From Epiperipatus broadwayi (lineage: Eukaryota > Onychophora > Udeonychophora > Euonychophora > Peripatidae): DNA of 64,000 nt. The notes beneath the pieces were generated by a model, which did not search any database, was not told where the DNA came from, and saw only the letters and a list, made by a program, of their open reading frames with translations. Positions 63,816 to 64,000 of the stretch are shown piece by piece. Made by a program: the position numbers and the translations under genes. Positions within the stretch are counted from its first letter, which is position 1. Each line of letters opens with the position of its first letter. The stretch is from assembly GCA_028023455.1 (NCBI GenBank), contig JAQFVV010000181.1, forward strand, positions 198,501 through 262,500. The letters run 5' to 3'.

Positions 63816-64000
63816 ATGAATTCCAAATACAAGTTTGCAATCCTTTGATTTTTACTAATTCAGATAATGGCTAGATATTTTTCTGGGGATCTGCTTATTA
63901 TTACCATTTAGTGTCCATTGATAAATCATATTTATAAAAATAATTCTAGACTATTGTTATGTAGAGTAGCCTATTGCTGATAGTATTGCTTCAGATATAG

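Overview
The window is strongly AT-rich, intron-scale eukaryotic DNA with no complete host gene. Almost everything recognisable is mobile or repetitive: non-LTR retrotransposon fragments with target-site duplications (TSDs), a Penelope-like RT scrap, a Tigger/pogo-like DNA transposon, a SPIN-type hAT MITE, tRNA-derived SINEs, very long (GATA)n arrays and many long inverted repeats. A SPIN element, RTE-like LINEs and tRNA-headed SINEs in an AT-rich animal genome point to an invertebrate; SPIN elements are known from a pond snail, so a mollusc such as a freshwater pulmonate is a reasonable but unproven guess.

Layout. 0-4 kb: a 1 kb GATA array, a decayed transposon-associated ORF on the minus strand, and a cluster of three inverted/direct repeat units carrying hammerhead-like ribozymes. 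4.1-8.5 kb: a large AT-rich element with matching ends. 10-11.6 kb: a hammerhead plus tRNA-like SINE, a Penelope-like RT remnant and a foldback retroposon. 14-18.8 kb: an RTE tail, two CCHC-tailed LINE fragments (one with a 5' inversion) and another foldback. 21-28.3 kb: tRNA-like SINEs, a hammerhead foldback, an RTE tail, a head-to-head tRNA-like palindrome, and the best-preserved hammerhead inside a 417-bp unit bounded by a 53-bp direct repeat. 28.8-37.7 kb: two probable further members of the large-element family, a SPIN copy and a 1.1 kb composite foldback. 38-41 kb: GATA array, SINE, hammerhead foldback, foldback retroposon. 47-51.7 kb: Tigger-like element and a large hammerhead/tRNA palindrome. 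52.4-53.7 kb: the longest RTE-type RT copy. 54.4-59.5 kb: a fourth large element, a partial fifth and a SINE. 60-64 kb: tandem and inverted repeats.

The main discovery candidate is a set of minimal type I hammerhead ribozymes in at least four unrelated-looking repeat families. All share CUGANGA-like / stem II / GAAA-like cores, closing stem I strands, and a very short, mostly self-complementary stem III whose sequence differs by family. Related foldbacks carry hammerhead 3' halves, and several are flanked by 9-13 bp direct repeats as if retroposed. This resembles small ribozyme-bearing retroelements (retrozymes, schistosome Sm-alpha, Penelope terminal repeats), but here it is combined with long palindromes and tRNA-like modules. 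All alignments were done by eye; none was folded or searched computationally.
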